Of a DNA stretch of 35,332 nt, positions 1-8,537 are shown one piece after another. Made by a program: the position numbers and the translations under genes. Numbering within the stretch: the first letter of the stretch is position 1; every line of letters starts with the position of its first letter. The DNA is taken from the NCBI GenBank assembly GCA_024683955.1, contig JAIKXS010000072.1, positions 1 through 35,332 on the forward strand. The letters run 5' to 3'. The DNA is from Desulfovibrio sp. (GTDB lineage: Bacteria > Desulfobacterota > Desulfovibrionia > Desulfovibrionales > Desulfovibrionaceae). Below the pieces are notes generated by a model. That model saw nothing but the letters and a program-made list of their open reading frames with translations, searched no databases and had not been told where the DNA came from.

Positions 1-84
1 GCTCCATGAAAATAACTATGTTTGGATGCTCTTAGCAAACTCCGTTTTTTGGAGTAAGTCTTCGCTGAGTGGAGCAAAAGCAAC

Positions 85-118
85 AAAAAAGGGTTTACGA
101 TTTCTCGTAAACCCTTTT
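85..118 (-). terminator. Rho-independent terminator of tRNA-Asn
   Basis: A perfect 14-bp stem (87–100 with 105–118) closes on a 4-nt loop. Read on the minus strand it is followed by a T run (the A run at 85–90 on plus). It lies 7 bases beyond the encoded CCA of tRNA-Asn, so it is a textbook intrinsic terminator for that gene. Confidence 0.82.
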
Positions 119-124
119 AAGTAT

Positions 125-200
125 TGGCTCCCCGAGACGGACTTGAACCGCCAACCTAGTGATTAACAGTCACCCGCTCTGCCGATTGAGCCATCGGGGA
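125..200 (-). tRNA. tRNA-Asn (anticodon GTT)
   Basis: The minus strand reads as a 76-nt cloverleaf. The acceptor TCCCCGA pairs with TCGGGGA, the discriminator base is G, and the 3' CCA is encoded. The T-arm carries GGTTCAAGTCC. The anticodon loop contains CTGTTAA, giving anticodon GTT for asparagine. A promoter (223–251) and a terminator (85–118) bracket it, so it looks like a single-gene transcription unit. Confidence 0.97.
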
Positions 201-222
201 ATCAAATATGTGCGTTGGGAAG

Positions 223-251
223 TATTTACGCAAAGCCCTCGTATATGTCAA
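223..251 (-). promoter_or_regulatory. Sigma-70 type promoter for tRNA-Asn
   Basis: On the minus strand a perfect -35 TTGACA (246–251) is followed after 17 bp by TAAATA (223–228), a weaker -10. The expected transcription start, near 216, would leave a leader of about 16 nt before the mature tRNA 5' end at 200. A weaker alternative (228–233/205–210) would start transcription inside the tRNA and is less likely. Confidence 0.6.
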
Positions 252-509
252 GAAAAAAGCAAGGTCAAAAAAAATTTTTTTCGTAATACGTTGGGCATCC
301 TGTCAGAAGAAGGGATGGTACTTCCTACCGGGCTGCAATCCTGAGGAGATTGCGCCAAACCTGTATTGTACCTGCCGTGTCAATGCCAGAAATGCCCTGA
401 CATGCAAGGATGTTGCCGGTCAAAGTAATTGGAAAAGCTGTGATGCCACGGCGGGCAGCTTTTCTTGTCACGTTTTTTTTCAAGGCGTCGTAACCGGAAT
501 GTCGCTTTT
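252..509. other. Non-coding stretch between tRNA-Asn and IS605 relic
   Basis: I see no credible gene here. The reading frames are short and lack ribosome binding sites. The only structured element is the hairpin at 431–464. The left boundary of the IS605-like element probably lies in this interval but cannot be fixed by eye. Confidence 0.5.
431..464. repeat. Inverted repeat near the IS605 left side
   Basis: GAAAAGCTG (432–440) pairs with CAGCTTTTC (456–464) around a 15-nt loop; plus-strand T-rich sequence (473–480) follows. It lies about 46 bp beyond the tnpA stop codon. That is where an IS200/IS605 left-end hairpin would sit, but it could equally be an unrelated terminator-like fold. Confidence 0.45.
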
Positions 510-926
510 TTAATCAGGAGTACGCTGATTTTCGATATACTGTCGAAGGACTGAAATCGGAGCGCCTTCACAACTGCCTGCGAAGTAGCTTGGCGACCAG
601 AGAGACCCGCTCCATAGTTTGCGCGGCAAATCCGGATAGCCTCGTTTCTTGATCAGCCTGCTGGACACGCCTTTCAGGCTGTTGACCAGCGAGGACACAG
701 AGAGCTTTGGTGGATAGTTCACCAAAAGATGCACATAGTCATCCTCTCCGTCAAACCCGGCCAGCTCTGCCTCAAAATCGGCACATACGCCGGCGAATAT
801 CGGTTTCAGATCAGCCAATATTTCTTTGGTAAAGACGCCACGCCTATATTTTGTAACAAAGACCAGGTGTACATGCATCATGAAAACACAATGTCTACCG
901 GTACGAATTTCGTTAACTTTTTCCAT
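510..926 (-). CDS. tnpA: IS200/IS605 Y1 transposase TnpA, probably inactive
   Basis: At 138 aa this has the family's full length. It would nick and join single-stranded IS ends using one tyrosine and a His-x-His metal site. The conserved blocks are visible: VTKYRRGVF (24–32), NYPPKLSVSSLVNSLKG (70–86), and the C-terminal GAPISVLRQYIENQRTP with the expected catalytic Tyr130. The HUH motif, however, reads D-Y-V-H (63–66) instead of D-H-V-H. His64 is replaced by Tyr through a codon TAT (plus 735–737), one C-to-T transition from CAT. The relic copy at 31.7–32.07 kb still encodes D-H-V-H. The frame is otherwise intact, so this is a full-length but probably catalytically dead transposase. Confidence 0.85.
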   Translation of the reverse strand: MEKVNEIRTGRHCVFMMHVHLVFVTKYRRGVFTKEILADLKPIFAGVCADFEAELAGFDGEDDYVHLLVNYPPKLSVSSLVNSLKGVSSRLIKKRGYPDLPRKLWSGSLWSPSYFAGSCEGAPISVLRQYIENQRTPD

Positions 927-942
927 AGACCAACTATATTTA

Positions 943-1936
943 AGGTGCGTAAATCCTACAATCTTTCAAATTCCAGCTCGTACCCAGAACATCAGAGGCC
1001 GCCATAAGCCGTTTTTTTCCTGTTGCTGCAGCTTCCTTTGAAACAAGGCATTTGCCTGGAAAAGGAAATCTGTGAATCGGAAGGAAGGCAACCTGGCTAG
1101 TGCAAGATTGCCAACAGTCTGCGGGAATGGATGAGGGAAGGGCTCAACAGCATTCCTGCCTGAAGCGCGCTCACAATCATTGCAGCAGGCGCTCAGAGAC
1201 CTTGACAGGACTTACAAAAATTTTTTTGGGAAGCGGAGATGGCTTTTCCCGGATTCAAAAAAGTATGCATGATTTCTTTCGTAGCAGCAAGGGGTCAAAA
1301 TAGAGGCAGGGAAGAGCCGTATTTTCCTTCCGAAAACAGATAGAGTGGAATACCCCGTAACAGCCGTACTATTTTTGGAATCCCCAAACCGGTGACAGTC
1401 TCGTTGTCAGGAGATAAATGGTATGCATCCAATCAGACCGAACGAAAGATGAGCGAAGCAGGATTATCCTTCCGCCAGCGCCATCGGCATAGATATGGGC
1501 ATTGCAAGATTCTCTACTGCAGGAGGTTTTGCAGGTAAGGAATATGTCACATTCGGCATCCTGCACGATGGCGCAGTCCGGGCAAACGTCCGGGCGAAAC
1601 GTGTATTGAAGACATCTTTCTGGATCAGGGCTGGTTCGAGTTTCGACGCTTGCCTATAAACTGACATGGTGTTGCGGCGCACTGTTTGTTGTTTTGCTGC
1701 GATACACCTGTCTGACATGGCAGCAACTGCGGCCAGCAAAAGACAATAGACCGTCCGGGGCAGTCTTTAACTGCACATCTTGCGGTTTTAAGACGCATCC
1801 AATGTCAATGCGGCATTGAGCATTTTTAGTGTCGGGCAGGCCGTGACAGTCTGTGTGGTGCGGGAAAGGGGTGGCAAGAACCCGCAGTTGAAGCAGGAAC
1901 CTGCCTATGGTGCGGCCCAAGAGGGCCGCTACCGAT
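943..1936 (+). pseudogene. tnpB: tnpB pseudogene (IS605 RNA-guided nuclease relic)
   Basis: Fragments of TnpB can be read across several plus frames. They include an N-terminal stretch from a GTG near 943, then QSLQQALRDLDRTYKNFFGK (about 1170–1235). A RuvC-I block AIGIDMGIARFST follows (about 1482–1520), then the DQGWFEFRR region (about 1625–1650). A zinc-ribbon half CTSCGF lies at about 1772–1790. The C-terminus VNAALSIF...KQEPAYGAAQEGRYR ends at a stop at 1934–1936. Frame changes between these blocks and in-frame stops mark it as a pseudogene. Functional relatives are guided by an omega RNA from the element's right end. Confidence 0.82.
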
Positions 1937-1941
1937 AAAAA

Positions 1942-1972
1942 TCCCCCGTTTTTAGGCGGGGGAGAATGTCAA
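1942..1972 (-). terminator. IS605 right-end hairpin, likely acting as rplY terminator
   Basis: TCCCCCG (1942–1948) pairs with CGGGGGA (1957–1963), and the element's terminal TCAA follows at 1969–1972. Read on the minus strand, the stem is followed by ATTTTTATC, so it has the shape of an intrinsic terminator. It lies 78 bp downstream of the rplY stop codon with no other gene between. An IS end may thus have been adopted as the terminator of the ispE–prs–rplY run. The dual role is inference. Confidence 0.65.
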
Positions 1973-2040
1973 GTATGCATAAGCGCAATACAGACTCAGC
2001 GACTTTCCTTGGAAGAAAGTCTGAAAAGAGAAGTGGGTGA

Positions 2041-2667
2041 TTACTCAGAAGCTGCAGCAGCTGCTTCAGGGGCACCTTCACCTGCAACAGGTGCATCATC
2101 CTTTGAAGGCACGATAACACTCACAACGGCGAAATTCTGATCATAGACAGCCGTGACGTTTTCGGGAAGCTTCAGATCGGCAACGTTGATGGTTTCGTTG
2201 AGGTCGAGATTCGTGACGTCCACAACGAGCTTTTTCGGCATATTGAGTGGTTTGCTGCTCAGGCGGATTGTCTCGTGGTATGTCTCGATGATACCACCGA
2301 CCTTAACGCCTTTGGCCGTCCCAACAACCTCCACGGGAACGTCAACCTTGATTTCCTTGTCCAGATCGACACCATAGTAGTCAACATGGAGAAAACGTCT
2401 CTTGTAGGGATGATACTGTATCTGCCAAATCAGCACGGGATGGGTGGATTTGGATCCGTTATCATCGATTTCAAGATTAAAGACAGATGTGCGGCCCATG
2501 GCTTCGTACATTTTTTCCAAGGGAAGCGTCGGAGCCTGCACCATGATATTTTCTCCTGAGGCTGTATAGAAAACCCCGGGGACAAGACCTTCTGTGCGCA
2601 GTCTTCCGCTGGCGCCTTTCCCGCCATTGACTCGTTTAGTCACCTGCAGTGTTTTTTCGATATCCAT
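2041..2667 (-). CDS. rplY: 50S ribosomal protein L25/general stress protein Ctc
   Basis: This 208-aa protein has an N-terminal L25 domain that binds 5S rRNA and a C-terminal TL5/CTC beta domain, the long form of the family. The L25 half (about 1–95) shows TKRVNGGKGASGRLR and the conserved YHPYKRRFLHVDYY block. The C-terminal domain ends in an Ala/Glu-rich tail (GAPEAAAAASE) typical of deltaproteobacterial versions. I chose the ATG at 2665–2667 because AGGAG lies 9 nt upstream. A longer frame to 2742 would start at the predicted transcription start and lacks a ribosome site. It follows prs and has its own promoter candidate (2753–2781). The usual partner pth is not downstream; an IS605 relic is. 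Confidence 0.94.
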   Translation of the reverse strand: MDIEKTLQVTKRVNGGKGASGRLRTEGLVPGVFYTASGENIMVQAPTLPLEKMYEAMGRTSVFNLEIDDNGSKSTHPVLIWQIQYHPYKRRFLHVDYYGVDLDKEIKVDVPVEVVGTAKGVKVGGIIETYHETIRLSSKPLNMPKKLVVDVTNLDLNETINVADLKLPENVTAVYDQNFAVVSVIVPSKDDAPVAGEGAPEAAAAASE

Positions 2668-2738
2668 TTCTTTGCTCTCCTCTTCAACGTATCCCTGTAG
2701 TGACCTAGCTTTCTGCGCAGGTCTAACAAGTTCTGTAT

Positions 2739-2781
2739 CCACAGTAGCTGTGGTTATATATTTTTCGGTCAGTTACCGCAA
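2739..2781 (-). promoter_or_regulatory. Candidate rplY promoter with a dyad at the start site
   Basis: On the minus strand TTGCGG (2776–2781) and TATAAC (2753–2758) are separated by 17 bp, predicting a start near 2746 and a leader of about 80 nt. The dyad CCACAG-TAG-CTGTGG (2739–2753) overlaps the predicted start, so it could be an operator or a 5' leader hairpin. The promoter call rests on pattern alone. Confidence 0.45.
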
Positions 2782-2880
2782 ATGAACGTTTTGGTGTTGC
2801 GGCGCACCAGGAAGAAAAAAATTTTTGCTGCCACTTCTCCCGGAATCCTGAGCAGAAACACTCGGTCCTTCACGGAAGGA

Positions 2881-3828
2881 TCACACAAAGAGCACACTCA
2901 CCGACGAACCTGTATGGATATTGTGGATGGACTTGCCAAGCAGTGCTGATACGGAAATTACCTTTAATTTCGAGCATCTTTCGAGCTTGTCACCCAAGGG
3001 AATCGTATCCGTCACGAGCACTTCCGAGAGAGCGTCGGTATTGTTGATTCGTTCGATGGCCGGGCCGGAGAGGACCGCATGGGTCGCACAGGCGATGATT
3101 TTTGAAGCCCCGTTTTTTAACAGAACTTCGGCGCCGGCGCAGAGAGTACCCGCCGTGTCGATCATATCGTCAACGATAATGGCCGTCTTGCCTTCCACAT
3201 CACCGATGACATGCATGGCTTCAGCCTGATTGGGTTTGTCACGGCGTTTGTCGACAATGGCCAGAGGGGCGTGAAGGCGTTTTGCGAAGGAGCGCGCCCG
3301 TTCGACACCGCCGGCGTCGGGCGAAACAATGACGATATCCTCTTCCTGTTTCTCGCGCAGCGCATCAAGCATGACGGGAACCGCAAAGAGGTTGTCAACT
3401 GGGCAGTTGAAGTAGCCCTGGATCTGTCCCGCGTGCAGATCGACTGTCACAACGCGGTCAGCTCCCGCAACGCTGATAAAGTCCGCAACGGTCTTGGCCG
3501 AAATGGGCGTCCTTGGAGTCACCTTCCTGTCCTGACGCGCGTAGCCGTAATAAGGAATGACAGCGGTGATGCGCTGGGCACTTGCACGTTTCAGGGCGTC
3601 AATAAGCAGGCAGAGCTGGACGAGGTTGCGGTTCACATTGGGCGGACATGTGGCCTGCACGACGAAAACGTCGTCGCCACGGACACTCTCGCCTATTTCG
3701 ATGCGAAGCTCGCCATCGCTGAAAGTGGTGACAAGGGCAGGGGTGAGTTGACAGCCAAGGTGATCACAAATCGCTTTGGCAAGAAGGGGGTTGGAAGAGC
3801 CGGTAACAATTTTGAGATCACTGTACAT
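2881..3828 (-). CDS. prs: Ribose-phosphate pyrophosphokinase
   Basis: PRPP synthase (315 aa, normal length) makes 5-phosphoribosyl 1-pyrophosphate from ribose 5-phosphate and ATP for purine, pyrimidine, histidine, tryptophan and NAD synthesis. Visible signatures are FSDGE (37–41), the ATP-binding [11 protein letters not shown] region (about 93–103), the metal/ribose loop [14 protein letters not shown] (about 126–139) and the PRPP loop [12 protein letters not shown] (about 216–227). It lies in the run ispE–tRNA-Gln–prs–rplY, an order also seen in relatives and partly in E. coli (lolB–ispE–prs). It can supply PRPP to Hpt, which is also encoded in this window. Confidence 0.97.
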   Translation of the reverse strand: MYSDLKIVTGSSNPLLAKAICDHLGCQLTPALVTTFSDGELRIEIGESVRGDDVFVVQATCPPNVNRNLVQLCLLIDALKRASAQRITAVIPYYGYARQDRKVTPRTPISAKTVADFISVAGADRVVTVDLHAGQIQGYFNCPVDNLFAVPVMLDALREKQEEDIVIVSPDAGGVERARSFAKRLHAPLAIVDKRRDKPNQAEAMHVIGDVEGKTAIIVDDMIDTAGTLCAGAEVLLKNGASKIIACATHAVLSGPAIERINNTDALSEVLVTDTIPLGDKLERCSKLKVISVSALLGKSIHNIHTGSSVSVLFV

Positions 3829-3974
3829 TGTGCTTGACCTTATATGCCATGAGCGTTGGTCTGTTGATCAAGGACTGCAACGAGCCCGTGAGAAAAGCCG
3901 TTTTCTGGCAATCAAAAAAACAAAATGATTGACGCCATCCGCCTTCCGTAAAGACGTACAGCGTCAATTAAACG

Positions 3975-4049
3975 TGGCTGGGATGGAAGGATTTGAACCT
4001 TCGCATGACGGAGCCAAAACCCGTTGCCTTACCACTTGGCTACATCCCA
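3975..4049 (-). tRNA. tRNA-Gln (anticodon TTG)
   Basis: The minus strand gives a 75-nt cloverleaf. The acceptor TGGGATG pairs with CATCCCA, with discriminator G and encoded CCA at 3975–3977. The T-arm contains GGTTCGAATCC. The anticodon loop TTTTGGC places anticodon TTG, for glutamine. It sits 19 bp after the ispE stop codon and before prs. It is probably processed from the common transcript, since I see no separate promoter. Confidence 0.97.
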
Positions 4050-4068
4050 AGAAATTTATGAATGTCCG

Positions 4069-4989
4069 TTATTGATCCCCTGCTGCGGGGAAGCGCGCCA
4101 GAGCTGTATAATGACCGTCCGTACTGAGCAGCGCCCTGAGCTCGTCTATCTTGTTCCGTTTTTTCTGTTCAAAAAATGCGTAGAGACTGGCGCCGCTGCC
4201 GCTCATGGCGCAGGCCAGTGCCCCGGCGGCAAAAATACGGTTTTTGAGTGCCGCAAGTTCCGGATGGGCCGGCAGAACAGCCTTTTCAAGATCGTTGTCG
4301 AGTGTCCACGGAAGCACGGTCTGCGGCTCCTTGGCATTCGGAAGCAAGACCCTAATGGCAAACCCTTTTTTTGTCAAGGCGTGGACCTCTTGTTTTCGCC
4401 CTTCTTCCTGAATTGTGTCATATCTTCTGTAGGCCCATCCCGTGTCGATATGGCAGGAAGGCGAGACCAGAAGAAGGAGAAGCTCTCCCCATCTGCTGTC
4501 AATGAGCGGTTCGGCAGGGGTCAGGATGTCTCCTGTTCCGCGGACACGGCACGGTTCGGTCTGAAGAAAAAACGGAACGTCGGATCCCGTCTCGAGAGCC
4601 ATGGTCTGAAGTTCCTCGGCGGGCAGGGATGTGGCGTAGGTGTCTTTGAGGAAGGTGAGAAGGCAGGCCGCATCGCTGCTTCCTCCTCCGAGACCTGCTC
4701 CGAGCGGAATTCCCTTATTGAGGGTGACGTCGAGGCCAGGAATGGTCTGAACCCGTTTTCTGAAGGCCGTGTAGGCTGAACACAGCGTATTCTTTTCCGG
4801 ATCGATCCTTTTATCTCCGGTGAAGAGTCTGATGGTGCCGGAGCCGTTCTCCGTAAGGAGAAGGGTGTCAAAGGGCTCCTTGAGGGGATAAAAAAGCGAG
4901 TCGAGTTCGTGGAGCCCGTCAGGCCGTGTTCCCGTGATCCGCAGGCCAAGATTGAGTTTGCAGCCGCAGGTCAGCGTTTTTGTGCTCAC
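4069..4989 (-). CDS. ispE: 4-diphosphocytidyl-2-C-methyl-D-erythritol kinase
   Basis: IspE phosphorylates CDP-methylerythritol in the MEP isoprenoid pathway. The GHMP-kinase signature is complete: Lys11 in CGCKLNLGL, and the glycine loop [14 protein letters not shown] (95–108) with catalytic Asp106. The C-terminal GHMP motif is [17 protein letters not shown]. At 306 aa it is slightly longer than usual. Translation starts at GTG (4987–4989), overlapping the hslV stop in a GTGA junction, so the two are translationally coupled. tRNA-Gln and prs follow. Confidence 0.95.
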   Translation of the reverse strand: MSTKTLTCGCKLNLGLRITGTRPDGLHELDSLFYPLKEPFDTLLLTENGSGTIRLFTGDKRIDPEKNTLCSAYTAFRKRVQTIPGLDVTLNKGIPLGAGLGGGSSDAACLLTFLKDTYATSLPAEELQTMALETGSDVPFFLQTEPCRVRGTGDILTPAEPLIDSRWGELLLLLVSPSCHIDTGWAYRRYDTIQEEGRKQEVHALTKKGFAIRVLLPNAKEPQTVLPWTLDNDLEKAVLPAHPELAALKNRIFAAGALACAMSGSGASLYAFFEQKKRNKIDELRALLSTDGHYTALARFPAAGDQ

Positions 4990-5522
4990 AGGACTTCCAC
5001 GGTGAAATGGTCATTTGTGAAGACACATATTTCACTTGCGATGGACATGGACGCGAGAACTATTTCCCGGGCCTCCATCTCCGTGTGCCTGGAAAGAGCC
5101 CTGGCTGCTGAAAGCGCATAGGGGCCGCCGCTCCCTATGGCCGCCACGGCATCGTCCGGCTCAATGACGTCGCCCGTGCCGGAGAGAAGCAGGATATGCT
5201 CCTTGTCGGCCACAAGCAGCATGGCTTCAAGCTTGCGCAGATATTTGTCCTTGCGCCAGTCCTTGGTCATTTCAACCGCCGCACGCACGAGGTTCCCGTG
5301 CATTTCTTTGACTTTGGCCTCGAAAAGCTCAAACAGGGTGAAGGCGTCGGCCGTGGCGCCGGCAAAGCCTGCCAGAATTTTATTTTCGTAGAGCCGGCGG
5401 ACTTTTTTGGCCGAGTGCTTCATGACCATGGACTGACCAAGCGTCACCTGGCCGTCGCCGGCCATGGCCACTGTGCCGTTTTTACGCACGGCAAGGATGG
5501 TAGTTGCGTGGGGTTCGAGCAT
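4986..5522 (-). CDS. hslV: ATP-dependent protease proteolytic subunit HslV
   Basis: HslV is the threonine peptidase of the HslUV (ClpQY) protease. The 178-aa product begins with a 6-residue propeptide MLEPHA, followed by [20 protein letters not shown]; the first Thr (residue 7) is the expected nucleophile after processing. The conserved [16 protein letters not shown] segment is present at about 130–145. It lies 35 bp after the M48 gene and overlaps ispE by 4 bp. The ATPase partner gene hslU is not in this window, so it must be elsewhere if the complex is functional. Confidence 0.95.
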   Translation of the reverse strand: MLEPHATTILAVRKNGTVAMAGDGQVTLGQSMVMKHSAKKVRRLYENKILAGFAGATADAFTLFELFEAKVKEMHGNLVRAAVEMTKDWRKDKYLRKLEAMLLVADKEHILLLSGTGDVIEPDDAVAAIGSGGPYALSAARALSRHTEMEAREIVLASMSIASEICVFTNDHFTVEVL

Positions 5523-5557
5523 GTGGGTGTCCTTTTCGGTGTCCTGTCATCAGGAGA

Positions 5558-6949
5558 TTATCGTTTCCATAAGGTTTTATATTCGCTGTACACGTTTTCG
5601 AGTCGCTGCAGCTGCTGCTTTTCGGAGGATGTCCTGCAGAGGGTTCGTGTTTTCGCAATATACTGCTCAGCCTTTTTCTTGTCCCCCCGGTAGATGGCGC
5701 CGAGGGTCATGTGAATGTAGGCCTCCCCGTTTCGTCCGAGACGGCTCAGACTTAAGGCGTATGCATCGTGCACCTCACTCTCCTTCGGCACAAAGCGCAG
5801 AACGTCCCTGTAGCAGTCAATGGCCCCGGCGTGCTGGCCGTCTTCCTCAAGCAGACGTCCGTAGTAGAAGGATGCCATGTAGTCACGCGGGGCAATGGAG
5901 AGCGCCTTCGTAAGCAGTGCACGGCTCCGTGAGAGGTCGCCTTTCCGGTAATGAAAAGCTCCCGCTTCTCGAAGAACGAGCGGATCGTTTGGGGCCAGAC
6001 GGATGGCTTCGTCGAAATAGCGTTTGGCCAGTGGAATGTTGTTGCGACGGGACTGGACGATACCCCGGCCCATAAGCGAGAGACCGTCATTTTTGGAGAA
6101 GCGGTGCATGGCGGCGTCGGAATCCCCATAACGTGCCCAGAGAAGGGTCTGAACGCGGAGAAAGCGGCTGTTGTCCGTGCGGGCGTTCCTGATATGTGCC
6201 GGCAGGTGTTGGATGCGTGCCGAAAGCCCCGTGATACGGTCGCCGATGGCTGGGTGGGTCGAGAGATAGGTGGGGATGGCGGAACCCTGCATGCGGCTTT
6301 TTTGACGGAGTTTTTTGAATGCTTCAACCATGCCCGAAGGATTGATGCCGGCTCGGCAGATATACTGCAGTCCGATCTGGTCAGCCTCCGTTTCGTCCAT
6401 GCGGCTGTAGTTGAGCATGGCGGACTGTCCCGCGCCCATGGCACCGACCGCAAGGGCTCCTCCTCCCGGACCGCCGAGGGCTATGCCGGCAAGGGCCAGC
6501 AGAAGTGAGCCGAAGGTCGTGAACTGGGCACGTTCCAGACGGCTTGCCACGTGTCGCTGCGTAACGTGCGCGAGCTCGTGTCCTATAACACCGGCCAGTT
6601 CCTCCTCGGACGAGAAATTCATGATAAGGCCCGTGAGCACATAGATATATCCGCCGGGCACCGCAAAGGCGTTCATGGCGTTATTGAGAATAACCGTGCT
6701 TGTGAAGGAGTAGGGCTGTGGCGGAAGCGTGGCGACGAGACGCGAGACGAGGCCAGAGACATAGAGGTGCACCTCGGGATCGTCGATGACGGGAAGTTTG
6801 GCCCGTATGGTTGTGTCAAACTTCTGCCCCATCTCCTTTTCATCCTTGATGGTGACGCCACCAAAGAAGAAGGCAAGGGCCCTTCCCGGGGCCATGAGCA
6901 GAAGAATGGCCAGAATCGCGGCCAGAAGGACCGAAGGTGCCCGCCGCAT
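5558..6949 (-). CDS. M48 family metalloprotease with TPR domain (BepA/YfgC-like)
   Basis: This is an exported zinc metalloprotease of 463 aa. An N-terminal signal peptide (MRRAPSVLLAAILAILLLMA, cleavage near RALA) is followed by the peptidase. The HExxH motif is GHELAHVTQRH (about 122–132) and the third zinc ligand lies in DETEADQ. The C-terminal half is built of tetratricopeptide repeats, as in BepA, which assists or degrades outer-membrane proteins such as LptD. The ATG at 6947–6949 was chosen because GGAGGAGG precedes it and the signal peptide begins there; the upstream 74 codons overlap cysS. The periplasmic quality-control role is inferred from the family. Confidence 0.9.
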   Translation of the reverse strand: MRRAPSVLLAAILAILLLMAPGRALAFFFGGVTIKDEKEMGQKFDTTIRAKLPVIDDPEVHLYVSGLVSRLVATLPPQPYSFTSTVILNNAMNAFAVPGGYIYVLTGLIMNFSSEEELAGVIGHELAHVTQRHVASRLERAQFTTFGSLLLALAGIALGGPGGGALAVGAMGAGQSAMLNYSRMDETEADQIGLQYICRAGINPSGMVEAFKKLRQKSRMQGSAIPTYLSTHPAIGDRITGLSARIQHLPAHIRNARTDNSRFLRVQTLLWARYGDSDAAMHRFSKNDGLSLMGRGIVQSRRNNIPLAKRYFDEAIRLAPNDPLVLREAGAFHYRKGDLSRSRALLTKALSIAPRDYMASFYYGRLLEEDGQHAGAIDCYRDVLRFVPKESEVHDAYALSLSRLGRNGEAYIHMTLGAIYRGDKKKAEQYIAKTRTLCRTSSEKQQLQRLENVYSEYKTLWKR

Positions 6950-6989
6950 TGAGATTCCTCCTCCTTCTTTTTCTGCGGCATGAGTACCG

Positions 6990-8447
6990 TTAGGCAAGAT
7001 CCCACTCCTGACCGGCCGGCGTGTCCTTGACAAGAATTCCCTTGGCGGAAAGATCATCCCGGAGCTTGTCGGAACGTGCGAAGTCCTTGTTTTTCCTGGC
7101 CGTGGAGCGTTCTTCAAGAAGAAGACCGATCTCGTTAAGATCAATCTTCTTTCGCCTGACCCTGATATCACGAAGGGCGGAAAAGAAGGTCTCCGGTTCG
7201 TCGTTCAGGATGCCGAGCTCCTCCTGCCACACCTCAAGGAGCGAAAGAAAGTTTTCAAAGAGTTCTTTTGCCTTTTGTGACGATGCGAGCGTCTTATTCT
7301 CAAGAAGCTTATTGACGAGGCGGACGAGGGCGAAGAGTTCTCCGAGGGCCTGAGCCGTGTTCAAATCGTCGTCAAGGGCGGCCGTATAGCCCGCAACGCG
7401 TCTCTCCCACTCGAGGGAAATCTCTTCCGGGACGGGGGTATCCTTCCACTTGGCACGGCCAAGGGCCGCCCTGACATCTCTGACCGCCTGATAGAGACGT
7501 CGTTCACTGCGTTCCGCCTCCTCCATGTCTGAGAAGGAGAAATCAATGGGACTTCTGTAGTGCTTGCCGAGGAGGAAGAAGCGGAGGGTCTCCGGGAGGA
7601 AGGATTCGAGAATATCCCGGATCGTCTTGTAGTTGCCGAGTGACTTGGACATTTTCTCCGAATTGATCTGCACGAAGCCGTTGTGAACCCAGAAGCGGGC
7701 AAGGGCCGTGCCAAGGGCCGCTTCGGTCTGCGCCTTTTCGTTCTCGTGGTGGGGGAAGATAAGGTCCTGTCCGCCACCATGAATATCAAGAGGAATCCAT
7801 TGCTCCGTCATGGCCGAGCATTCGATATGCCATCCAGGCCGTCCCGGTCCCCACGGACTCTCAAAAAACGGTTCTCCGGGTTTTGCGCTTTTCCAGAGGG
7901 CAAAATCAAGAGGGTTCTCCTTTTCCTCATTGACCTCGACCCGTGTGCTCGCGCCGGCGCTCATATCGTCGAGGCTCTGCTGCGACAGGTTCCCGTAAGG
8001 CTCATAGCTTCTGACGCGGAAATAGACGTCGCCGGAAGGGGTGGCGTACGCCCGTCCCTTTTCGATGAGGAGAGTGCAGAGGTGCTGTATTTCCTCTATG
8101 AAGGCCGTGGCACGCGGTTCGTAGTCCGCGCGTCTGACGCCGAGTCTGTCCATGTCTTCGTGAAAGGCCCTGATGTAGGTCTCGCCCACTTCTCTCCAGT
8201 CACGCCCCTCCTTTTTTGCCCTGTTGATGATTTTATCATCAATATCGGTGAAGTTACGGATGAAATGGACCGTGAGGCCCGTGTGGCGCAAATGCCGGAC
8301 AAGGACATCAAAGACGACCGCTGAGCGGGCGTGCCCGATATGGCAGTAGTCATACGCCGTGATGCCGCAGGCGTAGAGATGGACTGTTCCGGGACGGATG
8401 GGAGTGAAAGGCTCTTTTTGGCGGGTTTCGGTATTGTAGAGCAGCAT
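6990..8447 (-). CDS. cysS: Cysteinyl-tRNA synthetase
   Basis: CysRS charges tRNA-Cys. The 485-aa product has the class I signatures HIGH (CHIGHARS, residues 36–39) and KMSKS (265–269). Zinc-site residues include Cys27, Cys210 in WHIECSAM, and the FPHHENE His pair at 233–234. The DALR-like anticodon-binding region forms the C-terminal third. The length matches the family. It starts with ATG at 8445–8447, with an AAGGA about 12 nt upstream. It lies between rpiB and the M48 gene with short gaps, consistent with one operon. Confidence 0.97.
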   Translation of the reverse strand: MLLYNTETRQKEPFTPIRPGTVHLYACGITAYDYCHIGHARSAVVFDVLVRHLRHTGLTVHFIRNFTDIDDKIINRAKKEGRDWREVGETYIRAFHEDMDRLGVRRADYEPRATAFIEEIQHLCTLLIEKGRAYATPSGDVYFRVRSYEPYGNLSQQSLDDMSAGASTRVEVNEEKENPLDFALWKSAKPGEPFFESPWGPGRPGWHIECSAMTEQWIPLDIHGGGQDLIFPHHENEKAQTEAALGTALARFWVHNGFVQINSEKMSKSLGNYKTIRDILESFLPETLRFFLLGKHYRSPIDFSFSDMEEAERSERRLYQAVRDVRAALGRAKWKDTPVPEEISLEWERRVAGYTAALDDDLNTAQALGELFALVRLVNKLLENKTLASSQKAKELFENFLSLLEVWQEELGILNDEPETFFSALRDIRVRRKKIDLNEIGLLLEERSTARKNKDFARSDKLRDDLSAKGILVKDTPAGQEWDLA

Positions 8448-8537
8448 AGGTATGCGGTTTCCTTCCTGGTGCGGGTTTCCCAGAGGGGGAGTGGGTTCGA
8501 AATGCGTACGGAGAGAGGTTGTTAGATTCGCAGGGCC

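Larger units (their letters stand above)
510..1972. mobile_element. Degraded IS200/IS605-family element, copy 1
   Basis: This element has divergent tnpA (minus, 510–926) and tnpB (plus, pseudogene about 943–1936), followed by a right-end hairpin (1942–1963) and a terminal TCAA (1969–1972). That is the arrangement expected of the IS605 group, where single-strand transposition is carried out by a Y1 HUH transposase at hairpin ends. TnpB is broken by frameshifts and TnpA carries a substitution in its metal-binding motif, so the copy is probably immobile. The left end is not resolved; 510 is only the tnpA stop codon. A second relic in the same orientation lies at about 31.6–32.26 kb. Confidence 0.8.

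Noticed and set aside
380-571. A 63-codon minus frame overlapping the tnpA end
   Set aside because: It overlaps the transposase in another frame, lacks a start signal and has no coding character.
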